From a bacterium (GTDB lineage Bacteria > Hinthialibacterota > Hinthialibacteria > H5-UNCL2), in contig JABTUV010000014.1 in the NCBI GenBank assembly GCA_015075175.1, positions 1-64,000 of the forward strand: 64,000 nt of DNA, read 5' to 3'. The position numbers and the translations under genes are program-made. Below are positions 50,574 to 58,735 of the stretch, piece after piece. How positions within the stretch are numbered: position 1 is the first letter of the stretch; each line of letters begins with the position of its first letter. The notes beneath the pieces were generated by a model, which saw nothing but the letters and a program-made list of their open reading frames with translations, was not told where the DNA came from and did not search any database.

Positions 50574-53249
50574 ATGAGCCGCAGTGAATACCGCCGCGTG
50601 GTGTCGGCCATCGACGAACTCCCGACCCTGCCGGCGGTCGCGATCCGGGTCATCGACGCCGCCTGCGACGAGGATCCGGCCAGCCTGCGGGAAATCGCGG
50701 CCATCGTCGAATCCGATCCGGCCCTTGCCTCCAAGCTGCTGAAGTTCGCCAACAGCTCGATGTTCCACTTCGAGGACGTGCACACGGTCTCGCGTGCCAT
50801 TTCGCTTCTGGGGACGCGCATGGTGCGCAACCTGGCGCTGTCGGTGGGCGTGTTCAACATCTTCGGCGAGGACAAGGGGGAAGTGGAAGGGTTCTCCGTA
50901 CCCGAGTTCTGGCGGCACGCGGCGGCGTCGGCGCTGATCGCGCAGAAGCTGGCGGAGCGGTTGGGCTATGGGCAGCCGGAAGAGGCGTTTCTGGGCGGGC
51001 TGATCCACGACGTGGGCAAGATCGCCATGTACCACTGCATGCCGGAGGAGCTGGCGCGGGTGATGCGGGCGATGGCCGACCAGCGGCGGAGCATGATCTC
51101 GGTCGAGCAGGAGCTGTTGGGGACGGACCATACCGAGCTGGGCAAGTGGGTGGCGCAGAAATGGCGGCTGCCGCAGCGCGTCATCGATCCGATCTGGTTG
51201 CATCATCAACCGCTGGCGGGCCGCAGCCGCGGGGAACTTTGCACGTTGCCCTTCTTCGCGCAGTTTTCCGACGTGATCGTGAACCTGTATCGCATCGGGA
51301 CCTCGGGCAACGACCGGCTGGTCGCGCCGATGGAGCCTTACCTGCGGGCCACGGGACTGACCGAAGCCGAAATCGACGCCATGGTCCAGGACACGGTCGC
51401 CAACCTGAACAGCCTGGCGGCGATGTTCGGATTATCGGAAACCACGGCGGAGTTGTATCTGTCGGCGGTGCGACGGGCCAACGCGGAGTTGGGGCGGATC
51501 GGCTTCGAGCTGGACCATCGGTTGCGGGCGCTGGAGATCTCGGAGAGCACGCTGAAGGTGTTGTGCGACTTTCTGTCGGCGACGCGACCGGAGGACGAGA
51601 TCAATTCCGTGCTCACGCAGGCGGTGCGCGCGGCGCACCAGGCGTTCAAGGCGCGCTGGGTGATTTGCCTGGCCATCGAGCCGGAAGAGGAGATGCTCTT
51701 GGGCAAGCGGCTGGACGCGGAGCTGGAGGTGATCTCCGAGTTGCGGCTGCCCATCGGCGGCGACCTGTCGCTGGAGGCGGTGGAGGAGAGCGGGAGCGGG
51801 CGGGTGTCGCTGTTGGAGCGGACGCTTCTGTCCGATCCCAACGGCGCGCGCATGTACTCGGAGATCATGCGGGCGCTGCAGTCCACCTCACTCGTGATCA
51901 GCCCGCTCTTGTCGGGGCGGCGGGTGATCGGGGAGCTGCTGCTGGACCTAGGGCCGCTGTCGGTCCCGGCGCGGCAGCATCTGTCGCTTCTGACCAGCAT
52001 GATCGCGTCGGCGCTGGACCGGTGCGTGCTCTACGAGGGGCTGTCGCGCAAGGCGGAGGACCTGGCGCGCGCGGGCCGCAAGGTGGAGGAGGCGCAGGTG
52101 CAGATGTTCCACAACGAGCGGCTGGCCTCGGTGGGACGGCTGGCGGCGGGAGCGGCGCACGAGATCAACAATCCGCTGGCCGTCATCTCGGGCAAGGCGC
52201 AGATGCTGGCGCGCATCGAGGACGACGCCAAGCGCCAGGCCGATCTTCGCACCATCGTCGAGCAGACCAAGCGCATCAGCCGCATCATCAACGACCTGAT
52301 GGGCTTCGCCCGCCCGCCGCAGCCCGAACTGAAGAGCACCGACATTCCGGAGGTGATCCGGCGCGCGCTTTCGCTGGTGCAAAACCGCATCAGCCTGGAC
52401 AACATCCAGGTCGTGCAGAATTTTTCCGCCGACCTGCCGCGCACCGTCGCCGACCCGCATCAGCTGGAGCAGGTGTTTCTCAACTTGCTTATCAACGCCG
52501 AGCAGGCCATGCCCAAAGGCGGCAAGATCACCATCACCGCGGGGCGCGCCGACGATCCCGCCATGATCGAAGTCTCGTTCGCGGATACCGGGGCGGGCAT
52601 CGATCCCGAGCACCTCAAGCACATTTTCGACCCGTTTTTTACGACCAAGGAGGAGGGCAAGGGGACGGGACTGGGGCTGGCGATCTGCCACTCGATCATC
52701 GAGAGCCATGGGGGCCGCATCGAGGTCAGGAGCCGGCCGGGGCAGGGGGCGGTCTTCACGATACGTTTGCCCATCGACCAGGGGGCGCAGATCCGGGCGA
52801 TCCAGTCGGACCTGAAGCGGGAGACGCGGCGCAAGCGGGCGGCGCGGCACGAGACGTATCGCCTGCTGGTGATCGACGACGAGGCGGACCTGCGCGAGAT
52901 TCTGACGACCAGTTTCCGCGACGCCGGCTACGAAGTGGAGACGGCGGCCAATGGCATGGAGGGGCTGGAGTTTCTGGCGGGCCACGAGGTGGACTGCGTG
53001 CTTCTGGACATTCGGATGCCCAAGAAGGACGGGCTGGAGGTGCTGTCGGCGATCCGCAACAATCTGGCCAACGTGCCGGTGGTGGTGATTACCGGGCTGG
53101 CCTCCAGCGAGCAGATCAACGAGGCGATGGAGCTGGGGGCGTTCGCGGTGTTGCGCAAGCCGTTTGACATCGGGGAGGTGATGCAGACGGCGGAGGCGGC
53201 GATCAAGGCGGCGCGCAAGCAGAACGGGGCGGGAGGCGGAGCGGCGTGA
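50574..53249 (+). CDS. HDOD-GAF-histidine kinase-receiver hybrid protein
   Basis: An 891-residue cytosolic signalling protein. Domains in order: HDOD (about 10-215, 'LPTLPAVAIRVIDAACDEDP' and 'GGLIHDVGKIAMYHCMPEEL'), a GAF-like sensor (about 330-485, 'SVLTQAVRAAHQAFKARWVI'), HisKA with phospho-acceptor His529 ('AAGAAHEINNPLAVISGKAQ'), HATPase_c ('QLEQVFLNLLINAEQAMPKG', 'FADTGAGIDPEHLKHIFDPF', 'GTGLGLAICHSIIESHGGRI') and a receiver domain with Asp812 ('VDCVLLDIRMPKKDGLEV') and Lys in 'FAVLRKPFD'. HDOD domains are often linked to cyclic di-GMP or stress signalling without catalysis. The ATG at 50574 gives the HDOD domain its full N-terminus. The stop overlaps the MerR-MinD start (GTGA). Confidence 0.92.
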   Translation: MSRSEYRRVVSAIDELPTLPAVAIRVIDAACDEDPASLREIAAIVESDPALASKLLKFANSSMFHFEDVHTVSRAISLLGTRMVRNLALSVGVFNIFGEDKGEVEGFSVPEFWRHAAASALIAQKLAERLGYGQPEEAFLGGLIHDVGKIAMYHCMPEELARVMRAMADQRRSMISVEQELLGTDHTELGKWVAQKWRLPQRVIDPIWLHHQPLAGRSRGELCTLPFFAQFSDVIVNLYRIGTSGNDRLVAPMEPYLRATGLTEAEIDAMVQDTVANLNSLAAMFGLSETTAELYLSAVRRANAELGRIGFELDHRLRALEISESTLKVLCDFLSATRPEDEINSVLTQAVRAAHQAFKARWVICLAIEPEEEMLLGKRLDAELEVISELRLPIGGDLSLEAVEESGSGRVSLLERTLLSDPNGARMYSEIMRALQSTSLVISPLLSGRRVIGELLLDLGPLSVPARQHLSLLTSMIASALDRCVLYEGLSRKAEDLARAGRKVEEAQVQMFHNERLASVGRLAAGAAHEINNPLAVISGKAQMLARIEDDAKRQADLRTIVEQTKRISRIINDLMGFARPPQPELKSTDIPEVIRRALSLVQNRISLDNIQVVQNFSADLPRTVADPHQLEQVFLNLLINAEQAMPKGGKITITAGRADDPAMIEVSFADTGAGIDPEHLKHIFDPFFTTKEEGKGTGLGLAICHSIIESHGGRIEVRSRPGQGAVFTIRLPIDQGAQIRAIQSDLKRETRRKRAARHETYRLLVIDDEADLREILTTSFRDAGYEVETAANGMEGLEFLAGHEVDCVLLDIRMPKKDGLEVLSAIRNNLANVPVVVITGLASSEQINEAMELGAFAVLRKPFDIGEVMQTAEAAIKAARKQNGAGGGAA

Positions 53250-54295
53250 GCGTGGCGGAAGCCGGCGGACTCACCATCGAGGAATTGTGCGGGCGGACGG
53301 GGCTGGAGGAGAGCGCGGTGCGTTTTTACGAGGCGCGCTATCCGCAGCTGTTGCCCCCGCGGCGGCTGGGGCGGGACGAGGTGCTGTTCGCGCCGGAGAC
53401 GGCGGACGTGCTGCTGCGATTGGATGGGCTGTTCCGGGCGGGCACGAGCAGTCCGGAGGCGCTGGCGGCGCGGCTGGAGGAGTGTGGGCGAAGCGCGTCG
53501 CGGGCGGGTTTTGCGCAAGTGTTGGCGGTGACCAGCGGCAAGGGCGGCGTGGGCAAGAGCAATCTGGCGCTGGCGCTGGCGATCGAGATGTCGCGGCGCG
53601 GGCTGTCGACGCTGCTTCTGGACGCCGACTTGGGCGCGGCCAATCAGCATATTCTCGCGGGCGTCTCGCCCGCCGCCACGCTGGACGACGTGGTACTGCA
53701 CGGTCGCAGCCGGGAGCTGTTGGTGACGCCGGGACCGGAAGGCATCGGCCTCATCGCCGGCGCCTCGGGCATTTATCAACTGGCCAATCTCAATCCCTTG
53801 GAGAAGCGCACGCTGTTCGGGGTCTTCTCCGAGTTGGAGGCGCGCGCCGACGTGCTGGTGGTGGATACGGGGACGGGGCTGTCGGACAACGTGGTCGAGT
53901 TCGCCGCGCGGGCGGATGAAGTGGTGGTTGTGACTACCCCGGACCTGACCAGCATCACCGACGCCTACGGGATGCTGAAGACGCTGGCGCGGCTGGGATC
54001 GGAGGGGCGGTTGGGTGTGGTGGCCAACCGGGTGCAGAGCGTGATGGAGGGGGAAGCGGTGTATCGGCGGCTGCTCGTGTGTAGCGAGCGGTTTCTGGGG
54101 CGCGGGGTGGAGTATCTGGGGCACGTGTATCGGGACGGGGTGATCGAGCGGGCGACGGGGGCGCGGCGGCCGTTTCTCTTGTTGGCGCCGGACAGCCGGG
54201 CGGCGCGATGCGTGTGGCGCATCGCGGACGAGATTTTCCCGCGTCTCTGCCGGCGCAAGACGGCCCCCTCCGCCCTGGTCCGCCGCGCAGGGTAG
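53246..54295 (+). CDS. MerR-type HTH fused to a MinD/FlhG-like ATPase
   Basis: A 349-residue protein. The N-terminal 70 residues are a MerR-like winged helix ('LTIEELCGRTGLEESAVRFY', 'FAPETADVLLRLDGLFRAGT'). The remainder is a MinD/ParA-family ATPase close to FlhG/YlxH: deviant Walker A 'AVTSGKGGVGKSNLALALA', switch I region 'LLLDADLGAANQHILAGVSP', 'VLVVDTGTGLSDNVVEFAA' and 'VTTPDLTSITDAYGMLKTLA'. In FlhG homologues this class places flagella or pili. The Walker A Lys is present. It starts with GTG at 53246, overlapping the kinase stop by 4 nt, so both are probably one regulatory module. The stop is the first base of a REP doublet (54295-54384). Confidence 0.88.
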   Translation: MSVAEAGGLTIEELCGRTGLEESAVRFYEARYPQLLPPRRLGRDEVLFAPETADVLLRLDGLFRAGTSSPEALAARLEECGRSASRAGFAQVLAVTSGKGGVGKSNLALALAIEMSRRGLSTLLLDADLGAANQHILAGVSPAATLDDVVLHGRSRELLVTPGPEGIGLIAGASGIYQLANLNPLEKRTLFGVFSELEARADVLVVDTGTGLSDNVVEFAARADEVVVVTTPDLTSITDAYGMLKTLARLGSEGRLGVVANRVQSVMEGEAVYRRLLVCSERFLGRGVEYLGHVYRDGVIERATGARRPFLLLAPDSRAARCVWRIADEIFPRLCRRKTAPSALVRRAG

Positions 54296-54384
54296 GAAAA
54301 ATAGGGTCAGCGCCTATTTTTCCAGTGGGAGCACCGCCGGGCGAGAGTCTCGCCGGAAAATAGGCGCTGACCCTATTTTTCCGG
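54295..54384. repeat. REP doublet, GGAAAAATAGGGTCAGCGCC type
   Basis: The first hairpin GGAAAAATAGG-GTCAGCG-CCTATTTTTCC (54295-54323) and the second CCGGAAAATAGG-CGCTGAC-CCTATTTTTCCGG (54353-54384) are near-identical and inverted relative to each other, with a small GGGCGAGA/TCTCGCC hairpin between them. This is a BIME-like REP pair. The first hairpin begins at the last base of the MerR-MinD stop codon. Confidence 0.85.
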
Positions 54385-54401
54385 AGACGGGGTAAGGGAC
54401 G

Positions 54402-55278
54402 ATGAACGAAACCGCCAGAGCAACCGTCGGACCGTCTGTGGACGGGGCTTTCCTGGAAGGAGGCCGCAAGGGGGTTTACGGCCACTTCCAGCTGAAGGAG
54501 GCGCCCTTCCGCGACGCCGTCAATCCGCGCTTTCTTTTTCGCACCCGCCAGGCCGAGCGCGCGTATCTGCAACTCAAGATGTATCTTGAAGACAAGGGGG
54601 CGCTGGCGCTGGTGACCGGCCGGAGCGGCGCCGGCAAGAGCCTCTTCATGCAGTGTCTGCTGGAAGAACTGAGCCAGTCGGACGAATTTCGGCCTATCGC
54701 GCTCTTCGCCACTCCGGATATGAGCCTGACCGGCCTGCTCTACGAGATTCTCTACGAGCTGGACGCAGAGATGCCGGGATTCCGCCGCCAGGCCATGCTG
54801 GAGCAACTGCACGAGAAGATCATGGAGGAGGCGGCGGCGGGCCGACGGGTCGTGATCCTCCTGGACGAGGCGCACTTTCTCTCCAGCTCGGCGCTGCATC
54901 TCCTGCGCACGCTCACCAACCTGGAGTCGCCTGAGGAGAAGCTCTGTACGCTGGTGCTTTTCGCCGAAGAAGGATTTGTCGCCCGGCTCAAGCACAAGAG
55001 CTGCCGTCGCTCTCCAGCCGCATCGGCTGCCACGTGTCGCCGCTGCCGATGGACCGCGACCAGACGGAGCAGTACATCAAGTTCCGGCTGCTGGTGGCCG
55101 GGGGCGGGCGACGCTGTTCACCAAGGAGGCGTTCGAGGCGGTGTATCAGCATACGGGCGGCGTTCCGCGCCTGGTATCGCGGCTGGCGGCGGCTGCGATG
55201 CAGGAGGCGTACCTGGACGACGTGCCCGTGGTGGACAGCGAGCGGGTGCGACGGGCGCTGGCGCGCCAACTGCCATGA
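54402..55278 (+). CDS. ExeA/GspA-like AAA ATPase, frameshifted
   Basis: A roughly 290-residue AAA protein of the ExeA/GspA type. 'GHFQLKEAPFRDAVNPRFLF' is the family N-terminus, Walker A is 'LVTGRSGAGKSLFMQCLLEE' and Walker B is 'RRVVILLDEAHFLSSSAL'. The reading frame changes at about 54993 (needed: 'KHKELPSLSSRIGCHV') and again near 55103 ('GGGATLFTKEAFEAVYQHTG'). Each change is repaired by restoring one G in a short G run. It ends 'DSERVRRALARQLP'. ExeA-like proteins can serve in type II secretin assembly with a peptidoglycan-binding partner. It starts after the REP doublet and is independent of gspE by position. Confidence 0.75.
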
Positions 55279-55630
55279 AGCCGCCCCGCTTGACACGCAC
55301 CGGCCTGCGCTGCGCTCCTATGCCGCCGGCATCCCGTGCCGCCGGCATCTCTGCCGGCGCCGACCTCCGACCGCGTCACGCCCGAAGAAGAGGGCATCCT
55401 CTGGCAGGCTCCCGCGCTTCCTTCCCGACGCCTGGGAACTCGGCATAATAGCAAGAAAAACAAATAGTTATATCTTCGATTCGCCGGCATCTTCGCCGGC
55501 AAGGCGCACGCGCCGGCAGGGTTGCCGGCGGTACGCGGCTGTCGCAGCCCGCATATTATCCTCTTGACAAGGGCGGTTTTTGCAATCAATATGATATCAT
55601 ATGGATATTCAAGTCCCGGAGGTGAGTTCC
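55279..55630 (+). promoter_or_regulatory. repeat-rich upstream region with palindromic operator candidate
   Basis: GCCGGCAT/ATGCCGGC-type hairpins lie at 55316-55370 and 55483-55545. Then TTGACA (55564-55569) and TATGAT (55590-55595) are 20 nt apart, and the -10 overlaps a perfect 14-bp palindrome ATATGATATCATAT (55589-55602) that could be an operator. GGAGGTGA lies 5 nt before the ATG at 55631. No gene is supported in the upstream part. Confidence 0.4.
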
Positions 55631-55756
55631 ATGACCTCGCAAGAACGGATTCGCACCGCGTTGTCGGGCTGGTTGGTACTGGTCGTAGCCATCGTGCTGC
55701 TTGCCGCCATCGTCGGATTCATCGTCGTCCAAGCGCGCACCCGCGGTTGGGGATGA
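55631..55756 (+). CDS. 41-residue membrane segment, probably the N-terminus of the SPFH protein
   Basis: The frame reads 'MTSQERIRTALSGWLVLVV', 'AIVLLAAIVGFIVVQARTRG', so it has one membrane helix. SPFH proteins of this type usually begin with such a helix ('LSGWLVLLVL') fused to the rest in one frame. The stop TGA at 55756 overlaps the next ATG at 55753 by 4 nt. It may be a separate small protein, or the two halves may be joined by a single base missing near 55745-55755. It has the better ribosome site (GGAGGTGA, 5 nt before the ATG). Confidence 0.45.
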   Translation: MTSQERIRTALSGWLVLVVAIVLLAAIVGFIVVQARTRGWG

Positions 55757-56558
55757 CGCCGGAGCAGGCCTTTTACACGATGAAGGAGGGCCTGGCGGTC
55801 GGTTGGCGCGTGACCATCGCCGTCATACTGGTGCTCGCATTTGCCCTGACCTTGCCCGGGTTTCTCATTCTTCAGCCCAACGAGGCCAGCGTGCTTCTGC
55901 TCTTCGGCAAGTACAAGGGAACGGTGCGCGAGAGCGGCTTCTGGTGGGTGAATCCGTTTTACACCAAGAAGAAGATCAGTCTGCGATTGCGCAACCTGAA
56001 CATGCAGAAGCTAAAGGTCAACGACAAGGCGGGCAATCCCATCGAGATCGCCGCGGTGATCGTCTGGAAGGTGGAGGACACCTATGCGGCGTCGTTCGAG
56101 GTGGATCACTATCCTTCTTACGTCGAGATACAGAGCGAGTCGGCGCTCCGCCACCTGGCCAGTTACTATCCGTATGACAGTTGGGAGGACGTGGAGGTGG
56201 TGACGCTGCGGGGCAGCATCGACGAGTGTCGCACAAGCTGGAGGCGGAGTTGCAGGAGCGATTGGGTAAGGCGGGGGTGCGGGTGGTGGAGGCGCGCATC
56301 GCGCATCTGGCGTATGCGCCGGAGATCGCGGAGGCGATGCTGCGCCGGCAGCAGGCGACGGCGGTGGTGGCGGCGCGGTACAAGATCGTGGAGGGCGCCG
56401 TGGGCATGGTCGAGATCGCGCTGGAGAAGCTCAAGTCGCAGAACGTGGTCGCGCTGGACGAGGAGCGGAAGGCGGCCATGGTCAGCAACCTCTTGGTTGT
56501 TTTGTGCGGCGAGACCAACGCGCAGCCGGTAGTCAATACGGGGACGCTGTATCATTGA
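55753..56558 (+). CDS. SPFH/Band 7 membrane protein, frameshifted
   Basis: An SPFH protein with '[20 protein letters not shown]', '[20 protein letters not shown]', '[20 protein letters not shown]' and '[17 protein letters not shown]', then after the shift '[20 protein letters not shown]', '[20 protein letters not shown]' and '[20 protein letters not shown]', ending '[20 protein letters not shown]'. The shift at about 56227 ('GSIDE' then 'VSHKLE') is repaired by one G. The family forms oligomeric rings on membranes; many bacterial members are of unknown role. The ATG at 55753 overlaps the 41-residue frame. The repeat array begins 14 nt after the stop. Confidence 0.82.
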
Positions 56559-56571
56559 GGCTGGAAAGGGA

Positions 56572-58690
56572 AAGCCCGAGTTCCCGGGTAGGCTGGGAAA
56601 AGGAAAACCCGAGTTCTCGAGTAGCGCGGAAGGCGCGTATCGAGAGAACGGCGTGGGAGGGAGGCTGGGCGGAGGCAGGCCGCCGTGCCTCTCGATACGG
56701 CCCCGAAGTTACTGGCGGTGTCATGGGGGAGGGTCGGCGGGGCCTACTCGAGGACACGGCTGGGTTGCTTCGCGAGAGTCGAGGACACGGCACCAATGCT
56801 TGATCCGGCGTACTCGAGGACACGGCTTCGCGGCAATGGCGGCATGTTGATCCGGCGTACTCGAGGACACGGCTTACAATGCGGCTTGATCCGGCGTACT
56901 CGAGGACACGGCTTACATTGCGGCTTGATCCGGCGTACTCGAGGACACGGCTTACATTTTGAGTTCTCGGGTAGTCCGAAGAAAGTAAAGCCCGAGGTCT
57001 CGAGTAGTCCGGGAAAGAGAATCCCGAGTTCTCGAGTAGCGCCGAAGGCGCGTATCGAGAGAACGGCGTGGGAGGGAGGCTGGGCGGAGGCGGGCCGCCG
57101 TGCCTCTCGATACGGCTCGAAGCCTACTCGACTTATGGGGGCGTTCTCGGCGGGGCCTCTGAGAAGGACACGGCTTACGAGCGGCGCAGATCCGGCGTAC
57201 TCGAGGACACGGCTTACAATGTGGCTTGATCCGGCGTACTCGAGGACACGGCTTACAATGCGGCTTGATCCGGCGTACTCGAGGACACGGCTTACATTGC
57301 GGCTTGATCCGGCGTACTTGAGGACACGGCTTACATTTTGAGTTCTCGGGTAGTCCGAAGAAAGTAAAGCCCGAGGTCTCGAGTAGCGCAAATAGAAAAC
57401 CCGAGTTCTCGAGTAGCGCCGAAGGCGCGTATCGAGAGAACGGCATGGGAGGAGGCTGGGCGGGCAGCGCCGCCGCCGCCGCTCGGCCTCGATACGGCCG
57501 AGATCGCGGGGCTCTCTCGAGGACACGGCCGGTTGCGCGCGTTGCGTACTCGAGGACACGGCCTGATTCCTCGGAGGTCTCAGGCTCGAGTCCAGAAGAA
57601 AGCAAGAGTCTCTCAAGAGAGTCCGCGTAAAAAACTCCGAGTTCTCGAAGTAGCGCCGCGCGAGACCACGGCGCGTATCGAGAAGAACAGCATAGGAAGG
57701 AGGGCTGGGCGGAGGCCGCCGCCGCAGTCCGCCGATACGGCCCCGAAGGAGGTCAATCGTCATGGGGGGGCGTCGGCGGGGCCTACTCGAGGACACGGCT
57801 TACATTGCGGCTTGATTCGGCGTACTCGAGGACGCCTTAGCTGAACGCGCGCAGATCCGGCGTAACGGCACGAGCGGCCTGCGCGATCCAGCCGTACGCG
57901 ATTGACGGTGATACGGCCAAGCGATCCGCGTACTCGAGGACACGGCTTGAGGATCGCGTTCTCCAGTAGCCGAAAGAAAGCCCGCTCGCGAGTCCGGGAA
58001 AGAAATCCGAGTTCTCGAATAGCGCCGAAGGCGTATCGAGAGAACGGCATGGGAGGAAGGCTGGGCGCGAGGCCGATCGCGTGCCTCTCGATACGCCCCG
58101 AAGGAACGGCATTTCGCGCGTCTAGCACCTGGGGCGTCATGCCGAAATAGAAAACTCTCGAGTAGGCCACGGCTTACGAGAACGCATCCGGCGTACTCGA
58201 GGACACGGCTTACATTGCAGCAGATCCAGCCTACTCGAGGGACACGGCGTTGAGCGTTCTCGAGCAGTCCGAGCCAGAAAGTGCCCCGAGTCTCAGGTAG
58301 CGGCGCAGAAAGAAACCGGGAAGCTCCGAGTAGCGCCGGAAGCGCGTATCGAAGAACGGCACGGGAAGGGCCTGGGCGGAGGCCGGCCGCCGTGCCTCTC
58401 GATACAAGGGTCGCCACGGGAGGGTCAGCAGATGCCCTCGAGGACACGGCTGGAAGGACGCTTGTATCCGAAGCGGTCGTCGATCACGGCATACAATGTG
58501 GCCCTCCGTCCGTACTCGAGCGCACGGCTTAGGCTGTGGCTTGATCCGGCGTACTCAGGGACACGACGGGGTCGCAGCGATCCAGCGGCTTTACTCGAGG
58601 ACGCGGTGTACTGCGCAGGAGCGGTCAGGCGGCTTGCTTATCGCGGGGCGAATCGAGGACACGGCTTACATTCCGGCAGAATGAAGCGCC
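56572..58690. repeat. 2.1-kb gene-free tandem array of a dispersed palindromic element
   Basis: Six superunits begin CCCGAGTTCTCGAGTAGCGC near 56608, 57023, 57400, 57636, 58006 and 58326 and continue with a GCGTATCGAGAGAACGGC, GGAGGCTGGGCGGAGGC and GTGCCTCTCGATACGG block. Between superunits 1 and 2 and between 2 and 3, a GATCCGGCGTACTCGAGGAC unit is repeated in tandem with starts at 56802, 56849, 56888 and 56927 and at 57189, 57228, 57267 and 57306 (39-bp period). From about 57480 the copies are more degenerate. There is no spacer content as in CRISPR and no cas gene nearby. Open frames exist on both strands only because 39 is a multiple of three. The unit is the inverse orientation of the elements at 38210 and 45964. 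Confidence 0.9.
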
Positions 58691-58735
58691 CAGGGAGGCA
58701 ACCATAACCAGGTATGCGCGTCGCAGCCAACCTTT

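Noticed and set aside
56572-58690. CRISPR array or repetitive surface protein in the tandem array.
   Set aside because: The 39-bp units follow each other without unique spacers, no cas gene is near, and the open frames on both strands arise only because 39 is divisible by three.
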